Part shown: positions 27,100 through 36,408 of the stretch, one piece after another | How the letters are laid out: every line of letters begins with the position of its first letter | Position numbering within the stretch: position 1 is the first letter of the stretch | NCBI RefSeq assembly: GCF_017876795.1 | Contig: NZ_JAGIOR010000005.1 | Span: 1-64,000 of the forward strand | Direction of reading: 5' to 3' | DNA: 64,000 nt | DNA from: Rhizobium leguminosarum | Lineage (GTDB): Bacteria > Pseudomonadota > Alphaproteobacteria > Rhizobiales > Rhizobiaceae | Made by a program: the position numbers and the translations under genes | The notes under the pieces: generated by a model | Told to the model about the DNA's origin: nothing | The model's input: only the letters and a program-made list of their open reading frames with translations | The model's database searches: none

Positions 27100-27795
27100 A
27101 TGCGTAATAAAAAGATCCTCATAATCGATGACGATCGGGAAACTTGCGATGGAGCGGCTGCTTACTTTCGGAGCGAGGGTTGCCGAACAGAGGTTGCTAC
27201 CAACGCAAAAATGGGCCTCATGCACCATTCGAGGTTGAAACCCGATCTGGTCATTCTCGACGTCGGACTCCCAGACGGGGACGGCTTCGATGTATTGACT
27301 GAAATAAAGCGTCGCGGCGGTAATACGCTGGTGATTATGCTCACGGGGCGGATCCGGCCTGATCAACAACTACAGGGCTTAAATTGCGGAGTAGATGATT
27401 ACATTACGAAGCCATGCGATTGGCCATTGCTGGTAGCGCGTTCCAAGGCGGTAATAAACAGGGCCAGTGAACGCGCTGCCTTTCGGATAATCCGCCTTGG
27501 AAGATTGACCATCGACAGTTACGCACGAACCGTATCGGTTGATCAACCAGCTGGACCACAAGACGTGGACCTGACTCCAACGGAGTTCAAGCTTATGGAA
27601 CATATGGCTCGTTTCCCCCGCCGCGCGTTTGGGCGCGCTGAGCTGATTGACGCTTGTTGCCAAGAGGTGCCGCTGGAACGGACCATTGATTCTCACATGA
27701 AGAATCTGAGATCAAAACTAAAGAACGCAGGCGCTGACAATATGTTGGTCAGCATCCGGGGATTTGGATACCGATTGGACAACACAATTGACTAA
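27100..27795 (+). CDS. OmpR-family response regulator
   Basis: 231 residues. Receiver domain with acidic residues Asp10-Asp11-Asp12, phospho-acceptor Asp54 (LVILDVGLPDGDG), Thr in MLTGR and Lys in ITKPCDW; winged-helix DNA-binding domain (about 140-231) with DLTPTEFKLMEHMARFP and ERTIDSHMKNLRSKL and the GFGYRL end. All phosphorylation residues are present, unlike TtsI. Overlaps the kinase gene by 8 bp, so the two form a pair. Targets unknown. Confidence 0.9.
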   Translation: MRNKKILIIDDDRETCDGAAAYFRSEGCRTEVATNAKMGLMHHSRLKPDLVILDVGLPDGDGFDVLTEIKRRGGNTLVIMLTGRIRPDQQLQGLNCGVDDYITKPCDWPLLVARSKAVINRASERAAFRIIRLGRLTIDSYARTVSVDQPAGPQDVDLTPTEFKLMEHMARFPRRAFGRAELIDACCQEVPLERTIDSHMKNLRSKLKNAGADNMLVSIRGFGYRLDNTID

Positions 27796-28290
27796 AGCCC
27801 GTACTAGAAATTTACAAAGCATGATCTTTCGCGCGATAAGGCAGATCTTATTATGCATTTGCGCCTATTGCGTTGGCGTTTCAATCGTTTTCATAATATT
27901 AGAAACAGTGGAGACTTTAGGCGGTTTTCCCGAGAACGAGAGATGGGCAGACGCAGTTCGACTTAGTTTAATGGTTGCCATCGGCCTTGTGGCGACCGCT
28001 ATTGCGGCCCGGCACCTGGGCAAAAATACCGCAACACCAATGACTAAAGCCCGTACTAGAAATTTACAAAGCATGATCTTTCGCGCGATGAGCGCGCAGA
28101 CCTTATTATGCATTTGCGCCTATTACGTTGGCGCCTCAATCGTTTTCATAATATTAGAAAAAGTGGAGACTTTAGGCGGTTTTCCCGAGAACGGGATCTG
28201 GGAAGACGCGGTTCTACTTTGTTTAGTAGTTACCATCGGTCTTATAGCGGCCGCTATTGTGGCCCCGCACCTGGGCAAAAATATCGCGAG
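27788..28290 (+). repeat. Tandem 252/255-bp duplication inside the kinase gene
   Basis: 27788-28039 and 28040 to about 28290 are direct repeats; the first 45 bases of each (from ACTAAAGCCCGTACTAGAAA) are identical and the rest differ at scattered sites. Differences such as CYCVGVS/CYYVGAS show both copies have been under divergence. Confidence 0.92.
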
Positions 28291-29125
28291 TGCTCTGCCA
28301 CCCATTGCAGCTGCAGCCCATTCCATAGCCGCCGGTGACTATACAGTGCGTGTCCCGCTACCCCCCAACTCGTTCGAGGAAATCGATGCACTAATCGTCG
28401 CTCTTAACGCAATGGCTGAGCGCTTGGAGCATTTGGATGCAGACCTTAGGTACCGGAATTCAACGATTGCGCATGAATTCCGAACGTCCTCGACCGCGCT
28501 ATCACTTAACTTGGGTGCGCTTTCGGATGGAGTGATACAGCCTAGCCAAGACTTCTGCTCACGCCTGCTTGTCCATGTCCGCGCTCTTTATTCTATGGCC
28601 GGAGATCTAGAAGATCTTAGTTTATCAAGGGCCGACAAGCTCGACCTTAAGATCGAAGAGATCGACCTGTCGGTGGAAGCTGAGACGGTCACCTCCTCGA
28701 TGGAGTATGGTTTGGTTCTTGCCCGCATCACACTAGAGAAAAAATTCGATCGCGCTGTCTGCCTCGCCGAACCGGTGAGAATGCAGCAGGTGCTACGCGA
28801 GCTACTCAATAACTGCCGCCGCTACGCACGGGCGAGTACCGTTACCATCCACACCTGGGAGGACGAGGATTGGGCCATGATAAGTTGCTATGACACAGGC
28901 CCTGGGTTACCCGCCGAGGTGCAGCATAGAGCCTTCGACCGAAACTGGCGCGGCAGTGACTCATCAGCGCGCGTCCCTGAGGGTCGCGGCCTTGGCTTGG
29001 CATGGGTAAAGACGATAGTAGATGCGCATCACGGCAAAATCTCCACGTGTCGCATTCAGGGGGGCTTTAACGTCACTATCAAGCTGCCAAAGCGCGCCTT
29101 CAGCGATGAACAAGTCCGACCATAA
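27788..29125 (+). CDS. Sensor histidine kinase with duplicated membrane input region
   Basis: 445 residues from TTG 27788, which overlaps the regulator stop (TTGACTAA). Two consecutive near-identical units (residues 2-84 and 86-166) each hold two membrane helices (LLCICAYCVGVSIVFIILE and VRLSLMVAIGLVATAIAA) around ETLGGFPEN. A HAMP segment (PPIAAAAHSIAAGDYTVRVP), then the kinase core: His229 in IAHEFRTSS (Ser in place of the usual Pro), N box RELLNNCRRYA, G1 DTGPGLP, F box FDRNWRG and G2 GRGLGLAW. The second unit begins with ATG at 28040, probably the ancestral start. Confidence 0.88.
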   Translation: MTKARTRNLQSMIFRAIRQILLCICAYCVGVSIVFIILETVETLGGFPENERWADAVRLSLMVAIGLVATAIAARHLGKNTATPMTKARTRNLQSMIFRAMSAQTLLCICAYYVGASIVFIILEKVETLGGFPENGIWEDAVLLCLVVTIGLIAAAIVAPHLGKNIASALPPIAAAAHSIAAGDYTVRVPLPPNSFEEIDALIVALNAMAERLEHLDADLRYRNSTIAHEFRTSSTALSLNLGALSDGVIQPSQDFCSRLLVHVRALYSMAGDLEDLSLSRADKLDLKIEEIDLSVEAETVTSSMEYGLVLARITLEKKFDRAVCLAEPVRMQQVLRELLNNCRRYARASTVTIHTWEDEDWAMISCYDTGPGLPAEVQHRAFDRNWRGSDSSARVPEGRGLGLAWVKTIVDAHHGKISTCRIQGGFNVTIKLPKRAFSDEQVRP

Positions 29126-29430
29126 GCTACAAGAACCACCGCTTTCCACTGGACGGAATGATCTTTAAAAAAGACGCTTGCAAAAGGCCGTGCGATTAGA
29201 CGATCCCAACACTTGTCACCCAGCCGACCCGCTGAACGGCGGCGGATCTCGCTAGCAAAGGCCCGCCCGTCGAGTACATAAACGGCCCCGCTCTCGGTCG
29301 GACTGGTCGGCAAGGTGCCTTGTTCGCTACCGTAGCGACTATTTTGCGGCAGCGCGGCTTGCGTTTCAGCGCCCTGCGTATGCAATCATTGCGATTCCAC
29401 TTTACAAGATACACGCTATAGGGTAGCGAA
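29126..29430. other. Intergenic, nothing recognised
   Basis: About 300 bp. A minus-strand frame of 109 codons (29056-29385) overlaps the kinase end and resembles nothing I know. Confidence 0.4.
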
Positions 29431-29540
29431 AACGTGAGCGTCCGGCGAGCGGATTTTGCTGATCGGGCAAATCGGGCGATGTTCTGGCATTAGAACCAGC
29501 ATTAGTGCTGACATTAATACCAGATCGAAGAGGTTGCATG
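29431..29540 (+). repeat. Left end of a second IS66 element
   Basis: GTGAGCGTCCGGCGAGC looks like an IS66 terminal repeat. With tnpA at 32253 it would form the start of an element into which the complete IS66 inserted. Its last 8 bp (29533-29540, GTTGCATG) are the target repeat. Confidence 0.55.
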
Positions 29541-29637
29541 GTATGCGGCGTCTACGCCCCATTGATTTTCAGTTTCACCTACTCGGTAGTGCTGGCTGAG
29601 GGCCGGATGTGAGCTCACTGGATAGTATCTGGCGAGC

Positions 29638-31293
29638 TCATTGTGCGGCCTTGATGCGAGCGGCATAGGCCCACGGCATCAGATCGTCGATGTCTTTGGC
29701 AAGGTGGCCATTGGCGAGACGTGTAAAGAGATCACACATATAGGCGTAGGGCTCCACGCCGTTCATTTTGCATGTGCCAATCAGGCTGGCGAACCGGGCC
29801 CAGTTACGTCCGCCTTCATCATGGCCTGCAAAGAGCGCATTGCGGCGGTTCATGGCCGGGCGACGGATGGCATTTTCCACCAGGTTGGAATCGATATCGA
29901 CGCATCCGTCATCAAGGAACAGCCGAAAGCCATCTTGCCGTTTCAGCATATACGCCAGGGCGACGCCGAGATCGGATTTGCGTGATACACGCGCAGCCTG
30001 AGCCGCGATCCAGGTGAAGAACTCGTCCACCAGCGGCAGAGACAGGGCCTGTCGAACTGCCCGGCGATGTTCGGGATCTGAACCTCGGATACTGTCTTCG
30101 ATCTTGTAGAGGGCGGCGATACGAACCAGTGCCTCATCAACGATGGGCGATCCGCTCTTTGGCGTGGCCTTGATCAGCTTTCTGCGCCCGTGCGCCCAAC
30201 AGAAAGCCAGCTTCAGCGGAGCGCCGCCGATACGATCCGACGCAGCGAGATGAGAGTAACCGCCGTAGGCATCCACCTGGATTGTGCCGTTGAACCCGTC
30301 GAGGATTTCAGCGGCATATTCTCCTTTACGCCCGGGCCGATAATGGAACACCACACCTGACGCAGCAGAGCCATTCCAGCCGCGGTCGTCGCGCAGTACG
30401 GCCCAGAGATAGCCGGTCTTCGTCTTGCCTCGCCCCGGATCCAGTACCGGAGCTGTTGTCTCGTCGACATAGAGCCTTGTGCTGCCCAAAAGCAGCCGCT
30501 TGGCCATGTGGTCGACCACCGGTGCGATCGCAGCACCCGTGCGCCCCATCCAATCGGCAAGGACCGTGCGGTCGATCGGCACACCGTGTCGCGCCATGAC
30601 CTCGGCCTGACGGTTCAGCGGCATGTGTTCCGAATGCTTGGAGACGGCAATCTCCGCCAGAAGGGCTTCGGTCGGCCAGCTCCCTTCCAGCAGATGTGCC
30701 GGCGCTCTGGCCTGGACGACGCCCGTTCGACCCTTGGGGCATACGTATTTCGGGCGGATCGTGACGATCACCTCGTAGCGTGCCGGAATACGGTCGAGTC
30801 GTTCCGTCCGATCCTCGCCGATCCGCACCATGTTGCCGCAACCGCAGGGACAAACGATGCTCTCGGGCTCGATCACATTCTCGACCCGCGGCAGATGTTC
30901 GGGCAGTGCACGAGCCTTGCGCTCCTTGCGAGAAGGGGTTTTCGCGGGGTCATTCGAGGCGCTGGCTTCGATCTTTTTCTCGACGGCGGCGATCCGCGCC
31001 TGTGTTTCGGCAATCGCCGTTTCAAGATCTTCCAGCGCCAGTTCCATCTGCGCCGGATCGAGCTTTTCCGACTTCGGACCGAACTTCGTGCGCCGATAGT
31101 CGTGAACCTGCCCCTCAAGCTTCTCGATCAGTTCCTTCAGCTCGGCGATGAACGCGTCCTTTTCGGCAACGACCGCCTGCTCATGCTGACGTGCAGCGCG
31201 CTCGACCGACAACTCGAACTGCATCGCCGCAAAGGCTTTGACAACCTCTGGCGGAAGGTCCGGAAACAGGCTGAGATCAAGGCGCGACGACAT
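29638..31293 (-). CDS. tnpC: IS66 transposase TnpC
   Basis: 551 residues, full length. Leucine-zipper-like N terminus (VVAEKDAFIAELKELIEKLE), zinc-finger CPCGCGNM, DDE domain (LYVDETTAPVLDPGRGKTKTGYLWA, VDAYGGYSHLA, CWAHGRRKL) and C-terminal NRRNALFAGHDEGGRNWARF. Confidence 0.93.
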   Translation of the reverse strand: MSSRLDLSLFPDLPPEVVKAFAAMQFELSVERAARQHEQAVVAEKDAFIAELKELIEKLEGQVHDYRRTKFGPKSEKLDPAQMELALEDLETAIAETQARIAAVEKKIEASASNDPAKTPSRKERKARALPEHLPRVENVIEPESIVCPCGCGNMVRIGEDRTERLDRIPARYEVIVTIRPKYVCPKGRTGVVQARAPAHLLEGSWPTEALLAEIAVSKHSEHMPLNRQAEVMARHGVPIDRTVLADWMGRTGAAIAPVVDHMAKRLLLGSTRLYVDETTAPVLDPGRGKTKTGYLWAVLRDDRGWNGSAASGVVFHYRPGRKGEYAAEILDGFNGTIQVDAYGGYSHLAASDRIGGAPLKLAFCWAHGRRKLIKATPKSGSPIVDEALVRIAALYKIEDSIRGSDPEHRRAVRQALSLPLVDEFFTWIAAQAARVSRKSDLGVALAYMLKRQDGFRLFLDDGCVDIDSNLVENAIRRPAMNRRNALFAGHDEGGRNWARFASLIGTCKMNGVEPYAYMCDLFTRLANGHLAKDIDDLMPWAYAARIKAAQ

Positions 31294-31355
31294 GCGCCCT
31301 TATAGCAAGGCAGCACAAAAAAGCCAAATAAAACAATGTAAGTAAGGTCAGATAT

Positions 31356-31709
31356 TCATCCTGCCGCCGACGGCGCGGCCACCCGTCGTGCCATCACTCG
31401 TCGCCAATCAAGACCTTCGAACAAAGCCTCATATTGACCCCTGGAAAGACGCATCGTCCCATCCTGAACCTTGGGCCAGGCAAAGCTTCCATGTTCAAGA
31501 ATTTTATAAATCAGGACCATTCCGCTGCCATCCCACACCAGGATTTTCAGGCGGTCCCCGCGCTTGGACCGGAAGATCACCGTCACCCCGGAATGCGGGT
31601 CCAGCTTCAATTCGGTCTGCACCATCAGAGCCAAGGCCTGATGCCCACAGCGGAAGTCAACCGGCCGCGTCGCGATCAGGATCGGCAATCGTTGGCCGGC
31701 GACGATCAT
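31356..31709 (-). CDS. tnpB: IS66 accessory protein TnpB
   Basis: 117 residues; TRPVDFRCGHQALALMVQ, FRSKRGDRLKILVWDGSGM and KVQDGTMRLSRGQYEALFEGLDW are hallmark TnpB sequences. Its ATG overlaps the tnpA stop (31706-31709). Needed for transposition, exact role unknown. Confidence 0.93.
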   Translation of the reverse strand: MIVAGQRLPILIATRPVDFRCGHQALALMVQTELKLDPHSGVTVIFRSKRGDRLKILVWDGSGMVLIYKILEHGSFAWPKVQDGTMRLSRGQYEALFEGLDWRRVMARRVAAPSAAG

Positions 31710-32203
31710 GACGCTCCTCGGATAGCGCGAACCAGAGCAGCGACCCGTTCAACAGGCACATCGTTCGGAACCCGCATCACAACGTCTGATCCAATCTGCA
31801 ACGTCAAAACCTGCACCTGCGGCCCGTCGGGGACCACTCTCGGCAGCGAAAAACGATTGACAGGCTCAGGCGGCTCCGCAGCGATTGCCAGAGGCACGAA
31901 TGCCGGCTCGATGCCATCGTGCTGCGACGGCGTCGTTGTCGCCGCAAACGGCAGCACCAGAATGCCCTCGCGCACTTGACGTCGCCAATCGGAAAGCTGG
32001 TTTGCTATAACACCGTGACGGCGCGCGACATCCACTACGCGCACACCAGGCTCAAGGCTTTCCGCTACAATGCGAGCCTTCACATCATCCGGCCAACGCG
32101 GGTTGCCGCGGCGCGGCTCAACAACCTCATAGCGACCAACAAATCCATCATCTGCCATGCAAATCTCCAGATAAAACTGGAAACCTTCTCGCATACGCAG
32201 CAA
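31706..32203 (-). CDS. tnpA: IS66 accessory protein TnpA
   Basis: 165 residues; helix-turn-helix of IS3/IS911 type (PDDVKARIVAESLEPGVRVV and ARRHGVIANQLSDWRRQVREG) and a C-terminal VERVAALVRAIRG. First gene of the operon. Confidence 0.92.
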   Translation of the reverse strand: MLRMREGFQFYLEICMADDGFVGRYEVVEPRRGNPRWPDDVKARIVAESLEPGVRVVDVARRHGVIANQLSDWRRQVREGILVLPFAATTTPSQHDGIEPAFVPLAIAAEPPEPVNRFSLPRVVPDGPQVQVLTLQIGSDVVMRVPNDVPVERVAALVRAIRGAS

Positions 32204-32252
32204 GCCTCAAAATATAGCCAATCCAATGGGGCGGAGACGGCGCTTACGTTGC

Positions 32253-32615
32253 ATGGCTCGCATGGAGATCATGTCCGGCACTGAGCGTAGGCGGCGCTGG
32301 TCGGATGAGGCGAAACTGAGGATATTGACAGAAGCGGATCAACCTGGTGTTCGCATTGGTGATGTGGCTCGCCGGCATGACATTCATCCTGGCCAGATCC
32401 GTTTGTGGCGGCAGTCCTTCAGCTATGTCGGTCGACCAGCGATGTTCCTTCCGGTGGAAATCACCGAGGAGGTGAGCGCTACCCAGGCACCTGACACGCC
32501 ACCGACGCCAGCGGTCATCGAGATCTCGCTACGAAACGGTCGGTGCTTGAGGGTTCCGGCTGACGTGGAGCTAAGGATGCTCGGGTCGTTGATCGCTTGC
32601 GTGGAGGCGGCATGA
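32253..32615 (+). CDS. tnpA: IS66 TnpA of the second element
   Basis: About 120 residues, intact: RRRRWSDEAKLRILTEADQP, GDVARRHDIHPGQIRLWRQ and a C-terminal VELRMLGSLIACVEAA. Its start lies in the target repeat of the first IS66, so upstream signals are displaced by 2.7 kb. Confidence 0.88.
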   Translation: MARMEIMSGTERRRRWSDEAKLRILTEADQPGVRIGDVARRHDIHPGQIRLWRQSFSYVGRPAMFLPVEITEEVSATQAPDTPPTPAVIEISLRNGRCLRVPADVELRMLGSLIACVEAA

Positions 32616-32757
32616 TCGGGCCTTCCGGGAATGTCCGGGTCTATCTTGCCTGCGGAGTGACCGACATGCGGCGTGGAATTGATGGACTGTCGGCGTTGGT
32701 CGAGGCGGCTATTAAGGAGGCGCCAGGTTCCGGCGCGATCTTCGGCTTCCGCGGAAA
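32612..32757 (+). pseudogene. IS66 TnpB, truncated
   Basis: Starts with ATGA overlap: MIGPSGNVRVYLACGVTDMR then GIDGLSALVEAAIKEAPGSG and FGFRGKR, after which homology ends (about residue 50 of 117). Confidence 0.85.
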
Positions 32758-32890
32758 ACGGGCCCAACGACCGACATTCTGCATACGGTTTTCGTTTTGC
32801 GACGATCGTCTATCCATGGCATCCCCTGTTCGGGAATAAGGTGCAGGTCTCGCCGTATCGTCGCGGCAAGAGCCTGATGTCCATTTATAC
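32758..32890 (+). pseudogene. DUF5372-like fragment
   Basis: FATIVYPWHPLFGNKVQVSP and YRRGKSLMSIY recall the small DUF5372-type proteins (xVTHPFHPLFG...) found beside transposons. Cut by IS5 copy 3. Confidence 0.45.
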
Positions 32891-34002
32891 GCGTTGGTGC
32901 GCGGATATGAAATCGAACGCATTTTGCTCTTTGATGTTGTCGGTTATGCCTGCCTGACTTGATGCCGGAGAGACTCCGGGCGTCCACCCGCCAGCATGCG
33001 GTTGAGAGCGATGCAACCGATGGCCGCTTCGGTCTGCTGAGCGGCGAAAGAGCGAGCCCGCAAGCGTCGTCCGATCTGTGCCTTGTACCGCCCGATGGCG
33101 GTTTCGATCAGAGCCCGTTTACCATAGCCGGTAACAGCCTGCCATTTCAGCCGACCGTCGCTTGCGATCGCGGCAATGTGCTTCTCCCGCTGACCAGGCG
33201 GTCCGGTATCACAGCATGCCACTGCCGTGACACGAGGTGGAATGACGATGGTCGCGGTGCAGCTATGCTGCAGGATCGCCTGATAGGTTGGTTTGCCGTC
33301 ATAGGCCCCGTCGGCTGTGAACTGGTCGATCTCGCCGTCGACCTGATCGAGCAATGGCGCCACCTGGGAAGGATCATCCGTGTTCTGGTCTGTCAGCCTA
33401 TGAGCAATGATTTCGCCACTGTCGGCATCCACTGCCAGGTGAAGCTTGCGCCAGTTCCGTCGCGACTTCACACCATGCTTCTCCTCCAGCCATTGTCCGG
33501 CGCCGTACACTTTCAATCCCGTGCTGTCGACAAGCACATGCAGCGGGCCGTTCGGCAGCGGCCGGTTTCGTCGGGCTGATGGCTCCCACTTCTGCGCCCT
33601 GCGGCTCAGCGTCGTATGATCCGGAACAGGGACTTTCAGCCCCATGAGAGTAAGCAGCGAGTGTAGCAATCCCTCGGTCTGGCGCAGCCGCATTCCGAAA
33701 ACGCAACCCAGCGTCAGGGCCGTTTCGATTGCGAGATCGGAATACCGGGCTTGGCCGCCCCGGGTCTTGCGTCGGGGAGCGCGCCACCCGATTAGCGCCT
33801 CCGGCGTTACCCATAATGTCAGGCTACCACGCTGACGCAGACCTGCTTCGTATTCCCGCCAATTCGTCACCCTGAATTTCATCTTTCCGATATGGTGACG
33901 ACGATCTGCGTTGTGTTTGTACGGCATGGCACCCGGATCATGCTGATTTCGATCCTGCCTGCCTATCCCGGAACCCTTGACAAACTATCCACGCACCAAC
34001 GC
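32891..34002 (-). mobile_element. IS5-family element, copy 3
   Basis: 1112 bp, essentially copy 1 inverted. Left flank IS66/DUF5372 debris, right flank a broken IS4 element; no target repeats. Confidence 0.92.
32944..33927 (-). CDS. IS5-family transposase (copy 3)
   Basis: 327 residues, intact, same protein as copy 1 by eye. Confidence 0.92.
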   Translation of the reverse strand: MPYKHNADRRHHIGKMKFRVTNWREYEAGLRQRGSLTLWVTPEALIGWRAPRRKTRGGQARYSDLAIETALTLGCVFGMRLRQTEGLLHSLLTLMGLKVPVPDHTTLSRRAQKWEPSARRNRPLPNGPLHVLVDSTGLKVYGAGQWLEEKHGVKSRRNWRKLHLAVDADSGEIIAHRLTDQNTDDPSQVAPLLDQVDGEIDQFTADGAYDGKPTYQAILQHSCTATIVIPPRVTAVACCDTGPPGQREKHIAAIASDGRLKWQAVTGYGKRALIETAIGRYKAQIGRRLRARSFAAQQTEAAIGCIALNRMLAGGRPESLRHQVRQA

Positions 34003-34003
34003 T

Positions 34004-34598
34004 GTCCAGGTTCCCTTGTACTTCGTACGCGTCCAGAATTTCGCTGCAGTCAGCCCAAGCGGCGTGCCTTCCAGAGTTAACGCCAGGCTCGAATGCATCA
34101 ACATTCCACACAACGTTACCGGGTAGGATCGCCCTGCCTTATAAGCCCCGGCGTTAATGGTCTTGGTGAAGCCGATCTTGCCCAGCCGCGTACGGCTGTA
34201 AGTGAACTCTGTGGTGTCCTGCACGATCAGGATCGGACCTTCACTGTCTGCGCAGCGCCTGACGGTCGCAGCGAAATGGCCAGCCAGCACGCCGTGCTCT
34301 GTAACCCGTGGATTGTCAAAGAACCGGTAGGCCGCTTTCGTCGCAGCCCAGTCGCCACACGCCGCCGGGATAGGGTGACCAGGTGCTGACGTCATCTGGT
34401 CAAGAAGTCGGTGCATCCGGCGCGCCAGGCGTTTGTCTGGCAGACCTGATGAAATGATCTCATCGGCAAGCCAGCCCGCTTCGCCAGCTCCCATATCCTC
34501 GTTCATCTGCGACGCCTCCGTGATTCGGCGTCACAGACAGAATCACAGACGATTCATCGGATGCAACCTCGTCTGCAGGATGTGGGTAATCGAAAGCC
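34004..34598 (-). pseudogene. IS4-family element, 5' part only
   Basis: Almost identical to the right-hand part of the complete IS4 element (39390-39982): encodes MGAGEAGWLADEIISSGLPD to FWTRTKYKGTWT, about the first 165 residues, then IS5. The outermost 15 bp of the terminal repeat are also missing. Confidence 0.92.
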
Positions 34599-34638
34599 GA
34601 GGTGGGCCGCAGGATTTTTTGCGGTCGCGCGTGGTAAC

Positions 34639-34704
34639 GTTGACCTTGCCCCGTTGAAATAATCCATTTTGAAGTAAGCTCTGGCCCATTGAGAGGACCA
34701 GGGA
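34639..34704 (+). repeat. Left end and leader of an IS3 element
   Basis: TTGACCTTGCCCCGTTGAAA looks like an IS3-family terminal repeat, 66 bp before orfA. Boundary approximate. Confidence 0.5.
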
Positions 34705-34971
34705 ATGAAGCGCAGCCGTTTCACAGACGAACAGATTATTGGCATTCTGAAGGAGCACGAGGCGGGCACGCCAGTCGCGGAGCTTTGCCGCAAGCACGGC
34801 GTCAGCGATGCCAGCATCTATAAATGGAAAGCCAAATTGGGCGGCATGGAGGTGTCGGAAGCCAAGCGGCTGAAGACGCTGGAGGACGAGAACACGAAGC
34901 TGAAGCGGCTTCTGGCGGATGCGATGCTCGACAATGCAGCTTTGAAAGACCTTTTGGGAAAGAAGTGGTGA
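34705..34971 (+). CDS. IS3-family transposase OrfA
   Basis: 88 residues, intact: KRSRFTDEQIIGILKEHEAG and CRKHGVSDASIYKWKAKLGG (helix-turn-helix), then a leucine zipper (LKTLEDENTKLKRLLADAML). orfB would start at GTG 34968, overlapping the stop. Confidence 0.92.
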   Translation: MKRSRFTDEQIIGILKEHEAGTPVAELCRKHGVSDASIYKWKAKLGGMEVSEAKRLKTLEDENTKLKRLLADAMLDNAALKDLLGKKW

Positions 34972-35009
34972 CGCCCGCAGCCCAGCGGAAGATCGTGTCC
35001 CGGCAAATG
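34968..35009 (+). pseudogene. IS3 OrfB, first codons
   Basis: VTPAAQRKIVSRQM, then interrupted by IS256 at 35010. The remainder resumes at about 36409. Confidence 0.7.
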
Positions 35010-36401
35010 GTGTAGCTGACGGGAGGTAGCAAAGCCGAGTGCCCGCGCGCTTCTCGCTGCGCTGTAGCGGGTGATCGGCTTTGCGGGCGGCCATCAGTGT
35101 TTTCCGCTAGGGTCGGGTTGTTCAAGACCACCTGACGGAAAGACCACCGATGACCAATGACATGATGAACGTGCGCTCCCTCGTTGAGAAGAGCGCGGAT
35201 GCAGATTTATTGCGTGAGATGATTGGCTTTGCCGCCGAGCGGCTGATGGAGTTGGAAGTCGGCTCGGCCACGGGTGCTGACTTCGGTGAGAAGAACCCGA
35301 TGCGGCTCGCTCAACGCAATGGCTACCGTGACCGCGATTGGGAGACGCGCGCCGGAACCGTCGAGCTTCGCATTCCGAAGCTGCGCAAGGGCAGCTACTT
35401 CCCGAGCTTTCTCGAACCGCGTCGGATGGCGGAAAAGGCCCTGACGGCGGTTATCCAGAAAGCGTATATTCAAGGGATATCAACACGCTCTGTCGACGAC
35501 TTGGTCAAGGCCATGGGCATGTCTGGCATCTCCAAAAGCCAGGTGAGCCGTCTATGCGAAGAGATCGACGTCAAGGTCAAAGCGTTCCTCGACAGGCCAA
35601 TTGAAGGCGAGTGGCCGTATGTATGGGTGGATGCGACCTACCTCAAAGTCCGGCGCGGCGGCCGCATCGTTTCCGTTGCTGTTATCATCGCCGTCGGCGT
35701 CAACAGCGATGGTCGACGCGAGGTCCTGGGAATGGAAGTCGGCACGTCGGAAGCCGAGCCGATCTGGACGGAATTCCTGCGCAGGCTGACACGTCGAGGA
35801 TTACGTGGTGTGAAGCTTGTTGTCTCCGATGCGCATGAAGGGCTCAAGGCCGCCGTCACCAAGGTTCTCAACGCCACCTGGCAACGGTGCCGGGTTCACT
35901 TCATGAGGAACGTACTGGCGCATGCTGGAAAGAGTGGCAGGCGGGTCGTCTCGGCCTTCATCGCCACCGCCTTTGCCCAGGAGACGCCGGAGGCCGCCAG
36001 CGCTCAATGGCGCAGCGTCGCTGATCAGATCAGACCGAAAGTGCCGAAGCTCGCCACCATCCTGGACGACGCTGAAGAGGACGTGCTCGCCTACATGACC
36101 TTCCCGAAAGAGCACCGGGCGAAGCTTCACTCAACGAATCCAATCGAACGTCTCAACGGCGAAATCAAGCGACGAACGGAGGTCGTCGGCATCTTTCCCA
36201 ACGACGAAGCCATCGTCCGTCTCGTCGGTGCACTGCTGCTCGAACAGAATGATGAATGGGCCGTCCAACGCGCCAGGTACATGACGCTTGAGACCATGGC
36301 ACAAATGAGCGATGATCCCCAAATCAGTCTGCCCGCTGTGGCACGCTGACATCCCCTCCGACCCAACGTCGGAAAGCACGGCAATCAGCCGTCAGCTACA
36401 C
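35010..36401 (+). mobile_element. IS256-family element
   Basis: 1392 bp with inverted ends GTGTAGCTGACGG / CCGTCAGCTACAC. Inserted in IS3 orfB. No clear 8-bp target repeat. Confidence 0.88.
35150..36349 (+). CDS. IS256-family (Mutator-type) transposase
   Basis: 399 residues, intact. [20 protein letters not shown] and [46 protein letters not shown] (first Asp), [14 protein letters not shown] (second Asp), [11 protein letters not shown] and [24 protein letters not shown] (Glu) give the family. Confidence 0.93.
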   Translation: MTNDMMNVRSLVEKSADADLLREMIGFAAERLMELEVGSATGADFGEKNPMRLAQRNGYRDRDWETRAGTVELRIPKLRKGSYFPSFLEPRRMAEKALTAVIQKAYIQGISTRSVDDLVKAMGMSGISKSQVSRLCEEIDVKVKAFLDRPIEGEWPYVWVDATYLKVRRGGRIVSVAVIIAVGVNSDGRREVLGMEVGTSEAEPIWTEFLRRLTRRGLRGVKLVVSDAHEGLKAAVTKVLNATWQRCRVHFMRNVLAHAGKSGRRVVSAFIATAFAQETPEAASAQWRSVADQIRPKVPKLATILDDAEEDVLAYMTFPKEHRAKLHSTNPIERLNGEIKRRTEVVGIFPNDEAIVRLVGALLLEQNDEWAVQRARYMTLETMAQMSDDPQISLPAVAR

Positions 36402-36408
36402 CACTCCC

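Larger units (their letters stand above)
29541..32247 (-). mobile_element. Complete IS66 element with 8-bp target repeats
   Basis: 2707 bp. Imperfect terminal repeats (left GTATGCGGCGTCTACGCCCC, right inverse of GTAAGCGCCGTCTCCGCCCC). GTTGCATG flanks both ends (29533-29540 and 32248-32255), so this is an uncorrupted recent insertion. Confidence 0.93.
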
